A DNA stretch of 64,000 nucleotides from JAOUEA01 sp963825685 (lineage in GTDB: Bacteria > Actinomycetota > UBA4738 > HRBIN12), in contig CAWGUD010000008.1 of assembly GCA_963825685.1 (NCBI GenBank), positions 1 through 64,000 on the forward strand. The letters run 5' to 3'. Positions 1-10,456 of the stretch are shown here, one piece after another. Every line of letters begins with the position of its first letter. Within the stretch, counting starts at the first letter, position 1. The notes under the pieces were generated by a model that was not told where the DNA came from, did not search any database, and saw only the letters and a list, made by a program, of their open reading frames with translations. Both the position numbers and the translations under genes were made by a program.

Positions 1-104
1 TGATCTTCAGGCGCGACGACGACGAGGCCGACCCGATCGCCGCGACGGCTCCGAGCGACGTCGAGCCCCAGACGAGACGGCGGACACGAGACCAGGGAGG
101 CGAC
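1..104. other. 5' edge, upstream of bactofilin
   Basis: The frame read by the following bactofilin gene is open back to the window edge and is acidic (IFRRDDDEADP...), so these bases may be the tail of an upstream gene or an N-terminal extension. The bactofilin start at 105 has a good GGGAGG ribosome binding site at about 95-100, so I treat this stretch as leader or the end of another gene. Nothing else is recognisable. Confidence 0.3.
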
Positions 105-509
105 ATGGCAGAGAACGATGGAGAGGTCACGATCGTCGGCGCCGGCGCGCGCCTCGAGGGCAACGTCGTCTCGGCCGGGAACCTTCGGATCGACGGCCAG
201 GTGAAGGGGCAGATCAACGCCGACGGCGACGTCACGCTGTCCCCCCAGAGCCAGGTCGAGGCCGACATCCGCGCGCAGAACGTGAGCGTGGGAGGCAAGT
301 TCAAGGGCAACCTCATCGTCAAGGGCAAGGCCCACCTCGCCCGCGGCGGCCGCATCGACGGCAACATCACGTCGAAGACGCTCGTCGTCGAGGAGGGTGG
401 CATCTTCCACGGGCAGAGCATCATGGACGGCGGCACGACCGCGCCCGCGCAGCAGGGCCGGAGCGAACAGGCCGAGGCCAAGGGCGGCGAGCAGGTCAAG
501 GTGCCGTAG
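105..509 (+). CDS. Bactofilin family (polymer-forming cytoskeletal) protein
   Basis: A 134-residue protein. Residues about 7-105 are short beta-strand repeats rich in glycine and alternating hydrophobic residues (EGNVVSAGNLRIDGQVKGQI, then GNLIVKGKAHLARGGRIDGN), the signature of the bactofilin beta-helix. A polar, probably disordered tail follows (APAQQGRSEQAEAKGGEQ). Bactofilins polymerise without nucleotide into filaments at the inner membrane and scaffold cell-shape or envelope enzymes; which partner applies here is not visible. The ATG is preceded by GGGAGG at 7-nt spacing. serS starts five bases after the stop, so the two are probably co-transcribed. Confidence 0.88.
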   Translation: MAENDGEVTIVGAGARLEGNVVSAGNLRIDGQVKGQINADGDVTLSPQSQVEADIRAQNVSVGGKFKGNLIVKGKAHLARGGRIDGNITSKTLVVEEGGIFHGQSIMDGGTTAPAQQGRSEQAEAKGGEQVKVP

Positions 510-513
510 CGAC

Positions 514-1788
514 ATGCTCGACATCAAGGCCGTCAGGGACGACCCGGAGCGGTTCCGCACCGCGCTCGCACGCCGCGACCTCGGTGACGCCGTCGACGAG
601 TTGCTCGCCGCCGACGAGCGGCGCCGGAGCCTCACCGCCCGCGTCGACGAGCTCCGCGCCGAGCAGAACAAGGCGTCGAAAGCGATCGGCCGTGCCGAGG
701 GTGACGAGAAGCAGAGGCTGATCGACGACGTCGCCCGTGTCTCCGCCGAGCTGAAGGAGCTCGAGCCCCAGCTCGCCGAGGCGGAGGCGTCACTCGCCTC
801 GCTCTTGGCGGCGACGCCGAACCTGCCGCACGACAGCGCACCCGACGGGTTCACCGACGACGACGCGGTCGAGGTCCGCCGGCACCTCGAGCCCACCGAG
901 TTCGGCTTCGAGCCGAAGGACCACGCCGAGCTCGGCGCGCTGCTCGGCGTGCTCGACGTCGACCGCGCGGTGCGGGCGAGCGGCTCGCGGTTCGTGTACG
1001 TGCTCGGCGATCTCGCGTTCGTGCAGTTCGCCCTGGTGCGCCACGCGATGGACATACTGGCGGACAAGGGATTCGTGCCGGTGATCCCACCCGTGCTCGT
1101 CCGGGAAGAGGTGATGTACGGCTCGGGGTTCCTCCCGACCGACGAAGCCAACATCTATCGGACCGACGCCGACCAGCTCTATCTCGTCGGCACATCGGAG
1201 GTGCCGCTCGCCGCGCTGCACATGGGCGAGATCCTCGATGAGGGCGCGTTGCCGCTTCGCTACGCCGGCTACTCCACGTGTTTCCGGCGGGAGGCGGGCA
1301 CCTACGGCAAGGACATGGGCGGCATGTTCCGCGTGCACCAGTTCGACAAGGTCGAGATGTTCTCGTTCAGCCACCCGGACTCGAGCTGGGACGAGCTCGA
1401 GTTCCTCGTGTCCGTCGAAGAGGAGATCATCGGCAACTTCGATCTGCCGTACAGGGTGGTGAACATCGCGGCCGGCGACCTCGGGGGCGCCGCCGCGAAG
1501 AAGTTCGACATCGAAGCGTGGCTTCCCGGACAGCAGCGCTACCGGGAGATCACGTCCTGCTCGAACTACACGGACTACGGCGCCCGCCGAGCGCAGACCA
1601 GGATGCGCTGGGGCGATGGAAGCATCGGCGTTCCGCACACGCTGAACGGCACCGCGACGGCGATCGGGCGCACGCTGATCGCGCTGCTCGAGAACCACCA
1701 GCAGGCGGACGGCTCGGTCGTGCTGCCCGAGAAGCTGCACCCGTATCTGCCCGAACGGGCCCGCGTGCTCCGCCCCGTCTCGTCCTAG
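514..1788 (+). CDS. serS: Serine--tRNA ligase
   Basis: Cytoplasmic class II synthetase that charges tRNA-Ser with serine. The 424-residue product has the usual length. An N-terminal helical arm (about residues 1-110, charged and coiled-coil-like) is followed by the catalytic core: TSEVPLAALH, motif 2 in FRREAGTYGKDMGGMFRVHQ, and motif 3 in NGTATAIGRTLIALLENHQ near the C terminus. The ATG at 514 gives the typical SerRS start MLDIKAVRDDPERFR; a longer in-frame reading upstream only overlaps the bactofilin gene. Three tRNA-Ser genes lie elsewhere in the window. The stop shares CTAG (1785-1788) with the convergent PAS gene. Confidence 0.97.
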   Translation: MLDIKAVRDDPERFRTALARRDLGDAVDELLAADERRRSLTARVDELRAEQNKASKAIGRAEGDEKQRLIDDVARVSAELKELEPQLAEAEASLASLLAATPNLPHDSAPDGFTDDDAVEVRRHLEPTEFGFEPKDHAELGALLGVLDVDRAVRASGSRFVYVLGDLAFVQFALVRHAMDILADKGFVPVIPPVLVREEVMYGSGFLPTDEANIYRTDADQLYLVGTSEVPLAALHMGEILDEGALPLRYAGYSTCFRREAGTYGKDMGGMFRVHQFDKVEMFSFSHPDSSWDELEFLVSVEEEIIGNFDLPYRVVNIAAGDLGGAAAKKFDIEAWLPGQQRYREITSCSNYTDYGARRAQTRMRWGDGSIGVPHTLNGTATAIGRTLIALLENHQQADGSVVLPEKLHPYLPERARVLRPVSS

Positions 1789-4700
1789 GTCAGCCCGCGA
1801 TCGGCCTCGGTCGCGTCGCCGACGGCGACGGGGAACGCGCCCGACGCCACGTGTCGCGTCACGTCGATCGAGACCCCGTGCCACACCGGCCGCTCGTCTT
1901 CGAAGGTGCGTCGGGCATAGCTGAAGATCCAATGCACGGAACCGTCACGGTGCTCCACCCGGTAGAACTGGTCCCAGGGCTCGCCGGTGCGGTCACAGTG
2001 ATCCGACGCCGCCCGCAATCGTTCCTGGTCGTCGGGGTGCACGAGCCGGAAGAAGTGATCGGGTTCCATGAAGAGCTCGTGCGGCGTGTAGCCGAGGAGC
2101 TCCTGCACCTGCGGTCCGATGAATCGGTACTTGCCCCGCCCGGACGCGGGGTCGATCACCTCCGTCCACGGCGCCGCGGGCATCGTCTCGACCAGCGACC
2201 GCAAGGTCGCCTCCGACGTCTCGAGCGCCACGTGCAGCTCCGCCTCCTCGGTCACGTCGAGCATCACGCCCTGGAAGAAGGTCGGGCGTCCCTCGGCGTC
2301 GCGTTCGATCGCACGACCACGGTCGAGCAGCCACACGATCCGCCCGTCAGCCCCGATCATGCGGAACGCGTAGTTCCACGGCCCTCCGGTGGCGAAGGCT
2401 CGCTCCGCGAGCGGACGCATGCGCTCGACGTCGTCTGGATGCATCAGCGCGAACCACGCCTCGAGGTCCCCTCCTCCCCAGAGCGACGCCGGAACGTTCA
2501 GCAGCTCGGCTCGCCGAGGGGCTGAGGTACCGCAGGTGCACGGCCGGTGGATCGCCGTGCTCGAGCTCGAACTGGTAGACGACGAAGGGACCCTCCTCGG
2601 CGAGCCGGCGGAATCGCTCCTCGGCCTCGAGCGCCTTCGCCTCGGCCTCCTTGAGCTCGGTGATGTCGAGCATCACCCCCTGGAACAGGCGAGGACGTCC
2701 GTGTCGATCGCGGGTCCGCAGCGTCGCACGGTCCAGCACCCAGACGATGCGACCGTCGGCCGCGAGGTAGCGGTACTCGGCGCTGAACGGTTCGCCCGTC
2801 TCGATGCTGTGCTCGGCGAGCGGGACGATGCGGTCGCGATCGTGCGGATGGAGCCGTTCCTGCCAGAAGCCGGGTTGATGCCAGTCCTCGCGCGGGAACC
2901 CGAGGATCGCCTCGAGCTGAGGGCTGGTGTAGAGCGCGGTATCGGCCGGCTCGGGGTCGTCGTCCCAGTTGGTCTCCCATGAGTACACCGCGGCCGGCAG
3001 GTCCTCGAGCAACAGGCGGTACCGGGTCTCCGCCTCGCGGAGCTGGTCTTCGATCCGGCGGCGTTCCTCGATCTCGAGGCCCATCATCTCGTTGGCGTCC
3101 TCGAGCTCGGTGGTGCGGGTCAGCACGCGCATCTCGAGCTCGTCCTTCGCCAGGCGCAGGAGCTCCTCGGCGTCCTTCTGCGGGGTGATGTCGAGCATCA
3201 CGCCGAGCCATCGCGAGCCGTCGGCATCGTTCACGAGCTGCGCCTGGTCGTGGACCCAGACCTCACGGCCGTCGTTCGCGATCAGCCGATACTCGCGCTG
3301 CCACGGCTCGCCGGTCTCGTTGTGTCGATCGTGTGCCGCGAGCTCGCGCTCCCGGTCGTCGGGGTGCAGCAGCTCCACCCAGATGTCGGGTTGGTCGAGC
3401 CACTCCTGGCGCTCGTAGCCGAGGATCGCCTCGACGTGGGGGGAGACGAACAGGGTCCGACGTTCGTCGTCGGGGCCCATCTCGTACATGATCGCCGGCA
3501 CCTGTTCGACCAGGGCCCGGTACCGGCGCTCGTTCGCCAGGAGCCGTTGCTCGGCGAGCCGTTGCTCGGTGATGTCGAGCATCACCCCGAGCCAATAGTC
3601 GACCGAGCCGTCCTCAGCCATGACGGGGCTGCACGTGTCGTGGACCCACACGTCGTGGCCGTCGACGTGACACCACCGGTACTCGATGTCGAGCGTTCGC
3701 GTCTGCGCGATGCACCGCTCGAGCTCGGCCCGAACCCGTTCCAGGTCGTCGGGGTGGATCACCCGCTGCCACAGCTCCGGATCCTCGATCCACCGCTCGG
3801 GCGGGAGCCCCGTCATCTCGGTCACGCGGGGGCTGTTGAAGGTGGTGTGCCGGCCCTCCTCGTAGCGATCGAGGTAGACGACGGCGGGCACCTGCTCCAC
3901 GAGGGCGCGGTGCAGGAGCTCCGACCGTCGGAGCTCGGCCTCGCTCTGCTTCTGGACCGTGAGGTCGATGATGACGCCTTGCCACGTCGGTTCCCCGGTC
4001 GCGGGGTCGACGACCATGCGGGCCTCGTCGCGCACCCACACCTCGTGTCCGTCGGGGTGGACGAACCGATACTCGACCGACCACCCGGTGCCGGTCGCCC
4101 AGCCCTGGTTCCACGCCGCGGCGGCTCGTTCCACGTCGTCGGGGTGCACGAGCACCCGCCAGAGGTAGGTGTCCGTCACGAACGCCTCGGCGGGGTGACC
4201 GAGCACGTCGACCACGTTGGGACTCACGTACCGGCTCGCCTCGGCCGGCCCGTACGCGTCCATGTAGACGACGACCGGCAGGTGCTCGACGAGATCCTGG
4301 TATCGAGCCTCGTGCCGGCGCACCGTGGTCGCCGCCTCGCGTTCGGCGGTGATGTCGAGCAGGATCCCTTGCCAGAAGAGCGGATCGCCATCGTCATCGC
4401 GCACGGGCAGCGACTGGTCGCGGACCCAGACCACCGACCCGTCGGGCCTCACGTCTCGGTACTCGGCATGGAAGGGCTGCCGCGTACGGATCGACTCGGC
4501 CCACGTCGCCGCGACGCGCTCGCGATCCTCCGGATGCATCTTGCGGAAGAAGAGATCGGGTTGGGTCAGGAACTCGTCGGGCGTGTACCCGAGGATCTCC
4601 GTGGAGTTCGGGCTCATGTAGAGGCTGCGGGGCACCTCGTCGTCGGTGTCCACGTACACGATCACCGGCAGCCGCTCGACCAGGTCGCGGTATCGGGCCT

Positions 4701-5184
4701 CCGACCGCTCGGCCTGCTCCTCGGCGAACCGCTCCGACGTGACGTCCTCGGTGAAGCTCTGCCGGTAGAGGATCGTGCCGTCGGCCGCCCGCATGGGCGA
4801 CGAGGTGTCGCGGAACACCCGCCACTCGCCGGATCGATGCAGGAACCGGTACTCGGCGCTGAACCGCTCGGCGCCGTCCACCGCGCGGTTCCATGCGGCG
4901 CTCACACGATCGGCATCGTCGGGGTGCATGCGGCCGAACCAGAGGTCCGCTCGCCCGGTCAGCTCGTCGGCCGTGAAACCGGTGATCTCTCCGACGCGGG
5001 GATTCGCGTAGAGCACCCTCGTCGCGTGCTCGTTCGACAGCAGGAGCACGGCGGCCGGGGAGTCCTCGACGATGCGCCGGAACAGGGCGTCGTCACGTGG
5101 GACGTCGGGAACCTCCGTCACCGGCGCAGGGTAGCGCGGGGGTCGAGCGAAGGGGAAGGCAGGATCGGTGACGGCCGCTGTCAC
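1785..5184 (-). CDS. Protein of eight tandem PAS/PAC domains, no output domain (one frameshift)
   Basis: About 1,132 residues once one extra base near 2508 is removed; without the correction the reading breaks inside PAS 7. Eight repeats each begin with a phrase such as YRDLVERLPVIVY, YQDLVEHLPVVVY or YRALVEQVPAIMY, contain MHPDD or LHPDD, and end with a PAC strand such as WQGILLDITAE. A heptad-like linker (about QKDAEELLRLAKDELEMRV) lies between PAS 5 and 6. I see no kinase, GGDEF, EAL, phosphatase or DNA-binding domain, signal peptide or membrane segment, so it is a soluble sensor or scaffold that must act through a partner. The chosen GTG at 5184 overlaps the stop of the upstream cyclase-like gene by 4 nt (GTGA), implying translational coupling. 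Other in-frame GTGs lie at 5211 and 5121. Confidence 0.8.
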
Positions 5185-6773
5185 GTCGAGTTCGAGCCGA
5201 CGTCGAGCCACACGAGCTCTCGGTCTTCGTCGGGGATCACGGCCCTCACCGGACCGCCGGCCCGATAGACGACCTCGCTCTCGAACGTGAGGGGGTCGAC
5301 CCGATGCACGTCGCCGTTCTCATCACCGACCCACAGACTCCCGAGACCGGCTGCGAGGCACACCGGGTTGGCGCCGACCTGCGCGACGTTCGACGAATCG
5401 AGCGTGCCGAGCGTGCCGCTCGGTCCGCTGAGCATCCATAGGTTTCCGTCGATCATGGCGAGGGCGGCGAGACCGCTCGAGACCGGCACAGCCTCGTCCG
5501 GCTCGAGCGACGCCGGGTCGATACGGATCACGGTGCTCTCGTAGCTGTCATAGACCCACACGGAACCGGCGTCGGCCACGACGGCGTCGATCTGTCCGCC
5601 CGAGGGGCGCACGGACCTGATGTCGGTCCCGTCCTCCGGATCGACCCGCCAGAGGGTGCCGAGGGTGTCGGCCACCCAGATCCACCCGCCTCCGACGGTC
5701 ATGTCGATCCCGTAGACGCTGGTGCCGATGTCGGGCCTGGCGAACGCGCTCGCCCTGTTCTCCGTCCCGTCGATCGCGAACACCTCACCGTTCGACGCCC
5801 AGAGTCGATCGCCGCCGGTGTCGATCGCGATCGGGATGTTCGCTCCCCACGATGCATGGTTCACGGGAGGGTCGACGACTTCCTCGTGCTCGGGATCGAC
5901 GTGGAGCACCACGGTGTCGCGGACCAACCAGATGCCACCATCGCCGGCGGCGCCGACGTGTCCGGCGGTCCGTGGTGCCGCGTAGCGCCGCAGCTGCAAC
6001 TCGATCGGGATGACCTGCTCCTGGCTCCCGGACACGGGATCGATCCCGACCAGCGCATTGTCGGGAGGCCCGACCGGCGCCGCGGGATCGTCATCGGTTC
6101 CTCGGGCGCGTGTCACGGCGAACAACCCGGCGACGAGGAGCATGCCGGCCGCGACCGCAGCGATCACCTTCGACGATCGCCGCCCGTGCTGGCCCTCGCG
6201 CTCGATGATCTCCTCGCGGCGTCGACGCGCGGCGGCGGGGTCGAGGTCGGGACGCTCGACCGGTTCGTCGTCGACGGCCGCCACCCTGTACAGGCGCATC
6301 TCGCCGTCGAGGCCCTTGAGGCGTCGGTCGCCGGCATCGTCGAATGAGATCCCCGCTCCAGGGAGCACGTCACGTACCGACGACGAGACCAGCACCGTGC
6401 CGGGACCCGATTCGCCCATGATGCGGGCGGCACCCACGACGACGAGGCCACCGGGCTTGCCGTCGACCGTCTCGACCTGACCGAAGTGCACGCCGGCGCG
6501 GATCTCGATGCCGAGTTCTCGGACCTCGCGCTGCAGGACGACGGCGCAGCGGACCGCGTCGGCCGGGCTCGTGAACGTCGCGAAGAACCCGTCACCGGCG
6601 GTGTCTCGTTCTCGGCCGCCGAACCGCTTGAGGCTGCGTCGCACGATCTCGTGGTGGCGGGTGACGAGCACGCGCCACCGGGCGTCGCCGAGCTCCGACG
6701 CGATCTCCGTCGATCCGACGATGTCGGTGAACAACGCTGCAGCGAGCGATCGGTCGGCACCGCGTCGTCCCAT
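5181..6773 (-). CDS. Class III nucleotide cyclase-like protein with membrane anchor and outer beta-propeller
   Basis: A 530-residue protein. Residues about 8-165 are a class III adenylate/guanylate cyclase homology domain: metal-binding aspartates in FTDIVGST (D17) and TAGDGFFATF (D61), and the AAR segment with R117. The usual transition-state Asn of VNxAAR is replaced (VVVGAAR), so activity is uncertain. A single membrane helix follows (about 202-221). The remaining 300 residues are repeated blades (GGIWLVRDTVVLHVDP, GSLWVGDENGDVHRVDP) of an NHL/virginiamycin-lyase-like beta-propeller placed outside the membrane. The likely reading is an external sensor coupled to an inner cyclase. The ATG at 6773 begins MGRRGADRSLAAALFTD; longer upstream starts would overlap the divergent gene's control region. 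It is coupled to the PAS protein downstream. Confidence 0.8.
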   Translation of the reverse strand: MGRRGADRSLAAALFTDIVGSTEIASELGDARWRVLVTRHHEIVRRSLKRFGGRERDTAGDGFFATFTSPADAVRCAVVLQREVRELGIEIRAGVHFGQVETVDGKPGGLVVVGAARIMGESGPGTVLVSSSVRDVLPGAGISFDDAGDRRLKGLDGEMRLYRVAAVDDEPVERPDLDPAAARRRREEIIEREGQHGRRSSKVIAAVAAGMLLVAGLFAVTRARGTDDDPAAPVGPPDNALVGIDPVSGSQEQVIPIELQLRRYAAPRTAGHVGAAGDGGIWLVRDTVVLHVDPEHEEVVDPPVNHASWGANIPIAIDTGGDRLWASNGEVFAIDGTENRASAFARPDIGTSVYGIDMTVGGGWIWVADTLGTLWRVDPEDGTDIRSVRPSGGQIDAVVADAGSVWVYDSYESTVIRIDPASLEPDEAVPVSSGLAALAMIDGNLWMLSGPSGTLGTLDSSNVAQVGANPVCLAAGLGSLWVGDENGDVHRVDPLTFESEVVYRAGGPVRAVIPDEDRELVWLDVGSNST

Positions 6774-6879
6774 CGATGGAGTGTGCCCGCCGGCAGAACC
6801 CGCGGCAAGCGTCGCGTTCCCGCCCGTTCGCGTTTGCGCACTGGTCGGTCCGGAACCGCGGTGATGTGATGTCACGACC

Positions 6880-7598
6880 ATGCCGATCCCACCGCGACCG
6901 AACGCGCGCGCCTCGGGTCCCCACGACCCGCGACGCGAGCCGCTCGTGATCGCCCACCGTGGAGCGTCATGGGAAGAGCCGGAGAACACCCTCCGAGCCT
7001 TCCGGCGGGCGATCGAGCTCGACGCCGACCATGTGGAGCTCGACGTCAGGGCCACGCGCGACGGCGTGCTGATCGCCGCTCACGACCCGGTCCGGGTCCC
7101 GTTCGGCGAACTCCGCGAGCGCAGCCCCGACGTCCCGACGCTCGCCGAGGTCCTCGAAGAGTGCGTCGGCAAGATCGGCATCGTGCTCGACCTCAAGCGC
7201 CACGACGTGACCGAACGGACGCTCGCGCTCCTCCGCGAGTACGGGGTCGACGAGGATCCGACGATCGTGGCCTCGTTCTCACCGCAGGCGATCGCGTCGA
7301 CGAGGCGCCTGTGGCCGGCGCTGCGCACGATCCAGCATCTCGGGCGGGTGTCGATGCGCGCCGCGGCGGAGCACGCCTGGGGTGTCGGCTTCATCGACCG
7401 ACAGGCGACCACACATGCCATCCGGGGAGCGCGGAAGCTGGGCCTCGCGTCGACCGTCTACACCGTGAACGACCCTGTGCGGATGCGCGCACTCATCGAG
7501 TCGGCGTCACCGGGATCTTCACCGACCGGCCCGACCTGTTGAGAGAGACGCTCCGCAGTCCTGCGTCCGATGAGGAAGCCGGATCGCGCGACGAGTGA
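6880..7598 (+). CDS. Glycerophosphodiester phosphodiesterase (one frameshift)
   Basis: Hydrolyses glycerophosphodiesters to glycerol-3-phosphate and an alcohol. GDPD hallmarks are clear: LVIAHRGASWEEPENTLRAF with the catalytic His-Arg and the Glu of the metal site, ELDVRATRDGVLIAAHD, and VLDLKRHDV. One base is missing near 7504; restoring it joins RALIES to GVTGIFTDRPDLLRET, the conserved C-terminal end, and gives 239 residues. There is no signal peptide, so it is probably cytoplasmic. No good Shine-Dalgarno precedes the ATG at 6880; the GTG at 6952 is a possible alternative start. It is divergent from the cyclase-like gene. Confidence 0.85.
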
Positions 7599-7651
7599 TC
7601 CCGGCATCATCTGGGTGCCACGCCGGTTCCGAGCTGCGAGCATGCTGTCTC

Positions 7652-7740
7652 GGGAGGATGGCCGAGCGGACGAAGGCGACGGTCTTGAAAACCGTTGGTC
7701 CGGGCGACCGGGCCCGTGGGTTCGAATCCCACTCCTCCCG
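7652..7740 (+). tRNA. tRNA-Ser (anticodon UGA)
   Basis: Acceptor stem GGGAGGA (7652-7658) pairs with TCCTCCC (7733-7739), with G7740 as discriminator. The anticodon loop is CTTGAAA, anticodon TGA. The long variable arm expected of class II tRNA-Ser is present, and the T loop reads GGTTCGAATCC. No CCA is encoded. Confidence 0.96.
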
Positions 7741-7841
7741 CCGAACTCGCCGCTGAACTTGAGGGTCTTCCCACATCCGTTGCGTTGCGGTGGTCCCTCG
7801 CCGTCGTGATAGGACCATCTCCCCCCACAACAGGAGGCGAC

Positions 7842-10450
7842 ATGGCCCGACGTCAGCGCGACCGGATCGACCCCACCGAACGCCACCCCTTCGGGCGGCG
7901 ACGGTTCCTGCAGGGAGCCGCAGCCACGACCGCCGCGGCGTTCCCGATCCTGCGCGCGAGCAGCGCCCGCGCCGGCGGGGGCTGCGACCTCTACGACACA
8001 CCTCCGAGCTTCATGGGCGTCGTGCCCGACCCCGAGAGCGTGCTGGGGTTCCCGATCGGGATCGACGAGGAGGTCTCGGCCGCCGACTCGAACACGTACC
8101 TGCAGGCGGTCGCCGCGGCGAGCGATCGGGTTCGGGAGGCGTTGGTCGGCCAGAGCGTCGACGGACGCCCGATCCGGTATGCGGTCGTCGGGCATCCGGG
8201 CAACATCACCGTGGGCGGACTCGAAGCGATCAGACAGGCGAACCTGGAGATCCGCGATCCCGAGACGCGTCAGGGCCGGGCCGACGAGCTCGCCCGCACG
8301 ACGCCCGCGTTCGCGTGGATGACGGGCAACGTGCACGGCTCGGAGGAGAGCGGCGCCGACGCCGCCCTGCAGCTGCTCTACGAGCTCGCCGACCGTGACG
8401 ACTGCGTCGTCGAGCGCATCCTCGACGAGCTCGTGATCTTCGTGATCCCGGTGCAGAACCCCGACGGCCGCGTGCTCGATCAGCGCCGCAACGCGTACGG
8501 GTTCGACCTGAACCGCGACTTCTTCGCCCGCGCGCAGGTCGAGACCGACGACCGCGTCGAGCTGATGAGGACCTACCCGCCGGTGCTGCTGCTCGATCAC
8601 CACGAGTTCGGCTACTACCGGTCGTTCTTCCCGCCGAACGCCGACCCGGTGCACCACGAGGTGCCCGAGCAGGTGATGCGCCAGATCGACGACCTCTACG
8701 GACCGGCGATGGCGCGCCTGTTCCACCGCAACGACTGGCCGTTCTTCAACGGCGGCATCTACGACTTCCTGGCGCCCCAGTTCAACGACACCGGCACGTC
8801 GCTCGGGTTCAACGGCGTCGGCATGACGCTCGAGGTCTACAACGGCTCCCCGATGGACCGGCGGTTCGCGCGACAGCTCGGCATCCAGTGGGCGTGCCTG
8901 TGGCAGCTCGCTCGGAACCGTCGCCGCGTGTTGCGTGCCTGGCACGACGCGAGCGTGACCGCGGTCGAGCAGGGCAAGGCCGGGAAGCTCGAGCCGAACA
9001 AGCGGTACTTCCGGCCCGACCTGAAGGTGCGGACCCAGGTGCCGACCGAGCCGCTGCGCCACTACTTCGTGCTCGACACGCCGCGTACCCACGACGAGGT
9101 GTCGATCCTGATCCGTCGGCTGCAGCGCATGGACGTCGACGTCTACCGCCTCGACGAGGACCTCGTCCGCTGCCCGACTTCCATCGAGCTCGGGGTGCCA
9201 CCGCCGGCGGACTGCGGCCGCGCCCGCGGTCGGGAGCGGCGTCCCGGCCGGCACGGTGTGGATCCCGATGGCGCAGCGTCAGAAGCACTGGATCCAGGCC
9301 GTGATGGGGGAGCAGCCGTACTGCCCCACGTACTACACGTACGGGCTCTCGGGATGGAGCTTCCCGCTGAGCATGAACCTCGAGGCAGGATCCACGAGCG
9401 GGAAGGTGAAGCCCTACCGCCACCCTGCTCCCGCTCGAGCCGGTGCCGGCTCCGCCACCGATCCCGCAGGGCGCGCCGACGATCGGCCTGTACCGCATGT
9501 CGAGCGGCGGCTACGCGGCCGAGTCGTTCGGCGCGACCCAGTGGCTCTTCGACACGTACTGGAACGTGCCCTACACCCTGCTCGAAGCCGACGACATCAT
9601 CGGCGGAGGGCTCGACGGCATCGACGTGCTCGTCACGCCCGGCGGCGACTGGCCGACCGCGCTCCGACGTCTCGGCGACGACGGTGCGCAGGCGATCAGG
9701 CGATGGGTGCGACAGGGCGGGCGGTACGTGGGGTACCGGGGCGGCGGCGCGAAGCTCGCGCAGGCACTCGGCCTGACGACCGCGCAGATGCGCGACCCGG
9801 TCGCCGACGTGCCGGGCAGCGTCGTTCGGGTCGAGCTCGATCGCGAGCAGCCCGCTCGCCGAGGGCATCGGCCGGTGGTGCTGGATCTTGTTCGACGACG
9901 ACGACGTCGTCACGGAGTGGTCACCGCGGCGCAGCGCCCGTGCGGTTCCCTCGCGGCCCCCGGAACGGGTTCTTCGTCTCCGGGCTGGCCTTCGGCGAGC
10001 GACAGCTCTACGGCACCCCCGCGGTGATCGACGAGCCGTCGAGGAACGGGCGTGTGGTGCTGATGCCGAGCGATCCGTTCTCCGGTGGCCACATGGAGGG
10101 CTCGCGCAAGATCCTGTGGAACGCGATCTTCGGCACCGATCCAGGCGGCGTGCCGCGTCGGACCCCGACGCGTACGAGCGGGCCGTCGAGCAAGCACGCG
10201 GGCGGCGTTCGCCGAGCCGAGCTGGCCGATGGCGATCCGCGTGAGCGTCGCGTCGAGCGACGAGGACGAGGTGCGGCGCATGCTGCGGAGGTTCCGCGCC
10301 CGGTTCGTCGTGCACCACGACGGCGATGTGGCCCGGTTCCGCATCAGGAACCCGCGCGAGCTCACGGCCGAGGAACACCCCTGGGTCAACGATCTCGCGC
10401 TCGGGCTGCAACGCTCGGGCATCGACGTGCGCGCATTCAGCACGCCGTAG
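7842..10450 (+). pseudogene. Tat-exported M14-family zinc carboxypeptidase with GATase-like C-terminal domain, multiply frameshifted
   Basis: The N terminus has a twin-arginine signal (RRRFLQGAAATTAAAFPIL), so the product is exported folded. The M14 catalytic domain follows: the zinc motif HGSE in NVHGSEESGADAAL, NPDGR and FDLNRDF. From about 9.4 kb a second part (APTIGLYRMSSGGYAAESFG, VLVTPGGDW, WVRQGGRYVGYRGGGAKLA) resembles a class I glutamine-amidotransferase-like fold. The 5' part is intact to about 9175. After that the reading moves between frames at about 9180-9235, 9415 (one extra T), 9850, 9945 and 10150 before ending at 10450. The intact protein would be about 869 residues. This is either a decayed gene or a badly resolved stretch; the protein identity is secure. 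The start has AGGAGG just upstream. Confidence 0.75.
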
Positions 10451-10456
10451 CCACGA

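Noticed and set aside
3250..5268. A 672-codon open frame on the plus strand opposite the PAS gene
   Set aside because: It is the antisense of repeated PAS coding sequence; its protein is low-complexity His/Arg/Val-rich with no domain, a typical high-GC shadow.
6861..6875. GTGA-N7-TCAC resembling a CRP site upstream of the cyclase-like gene and the GDPD gene
   Set aside because: CRP sites need N6 between these half-sites and only four bases per arm match; the inner bases are not symmetric.
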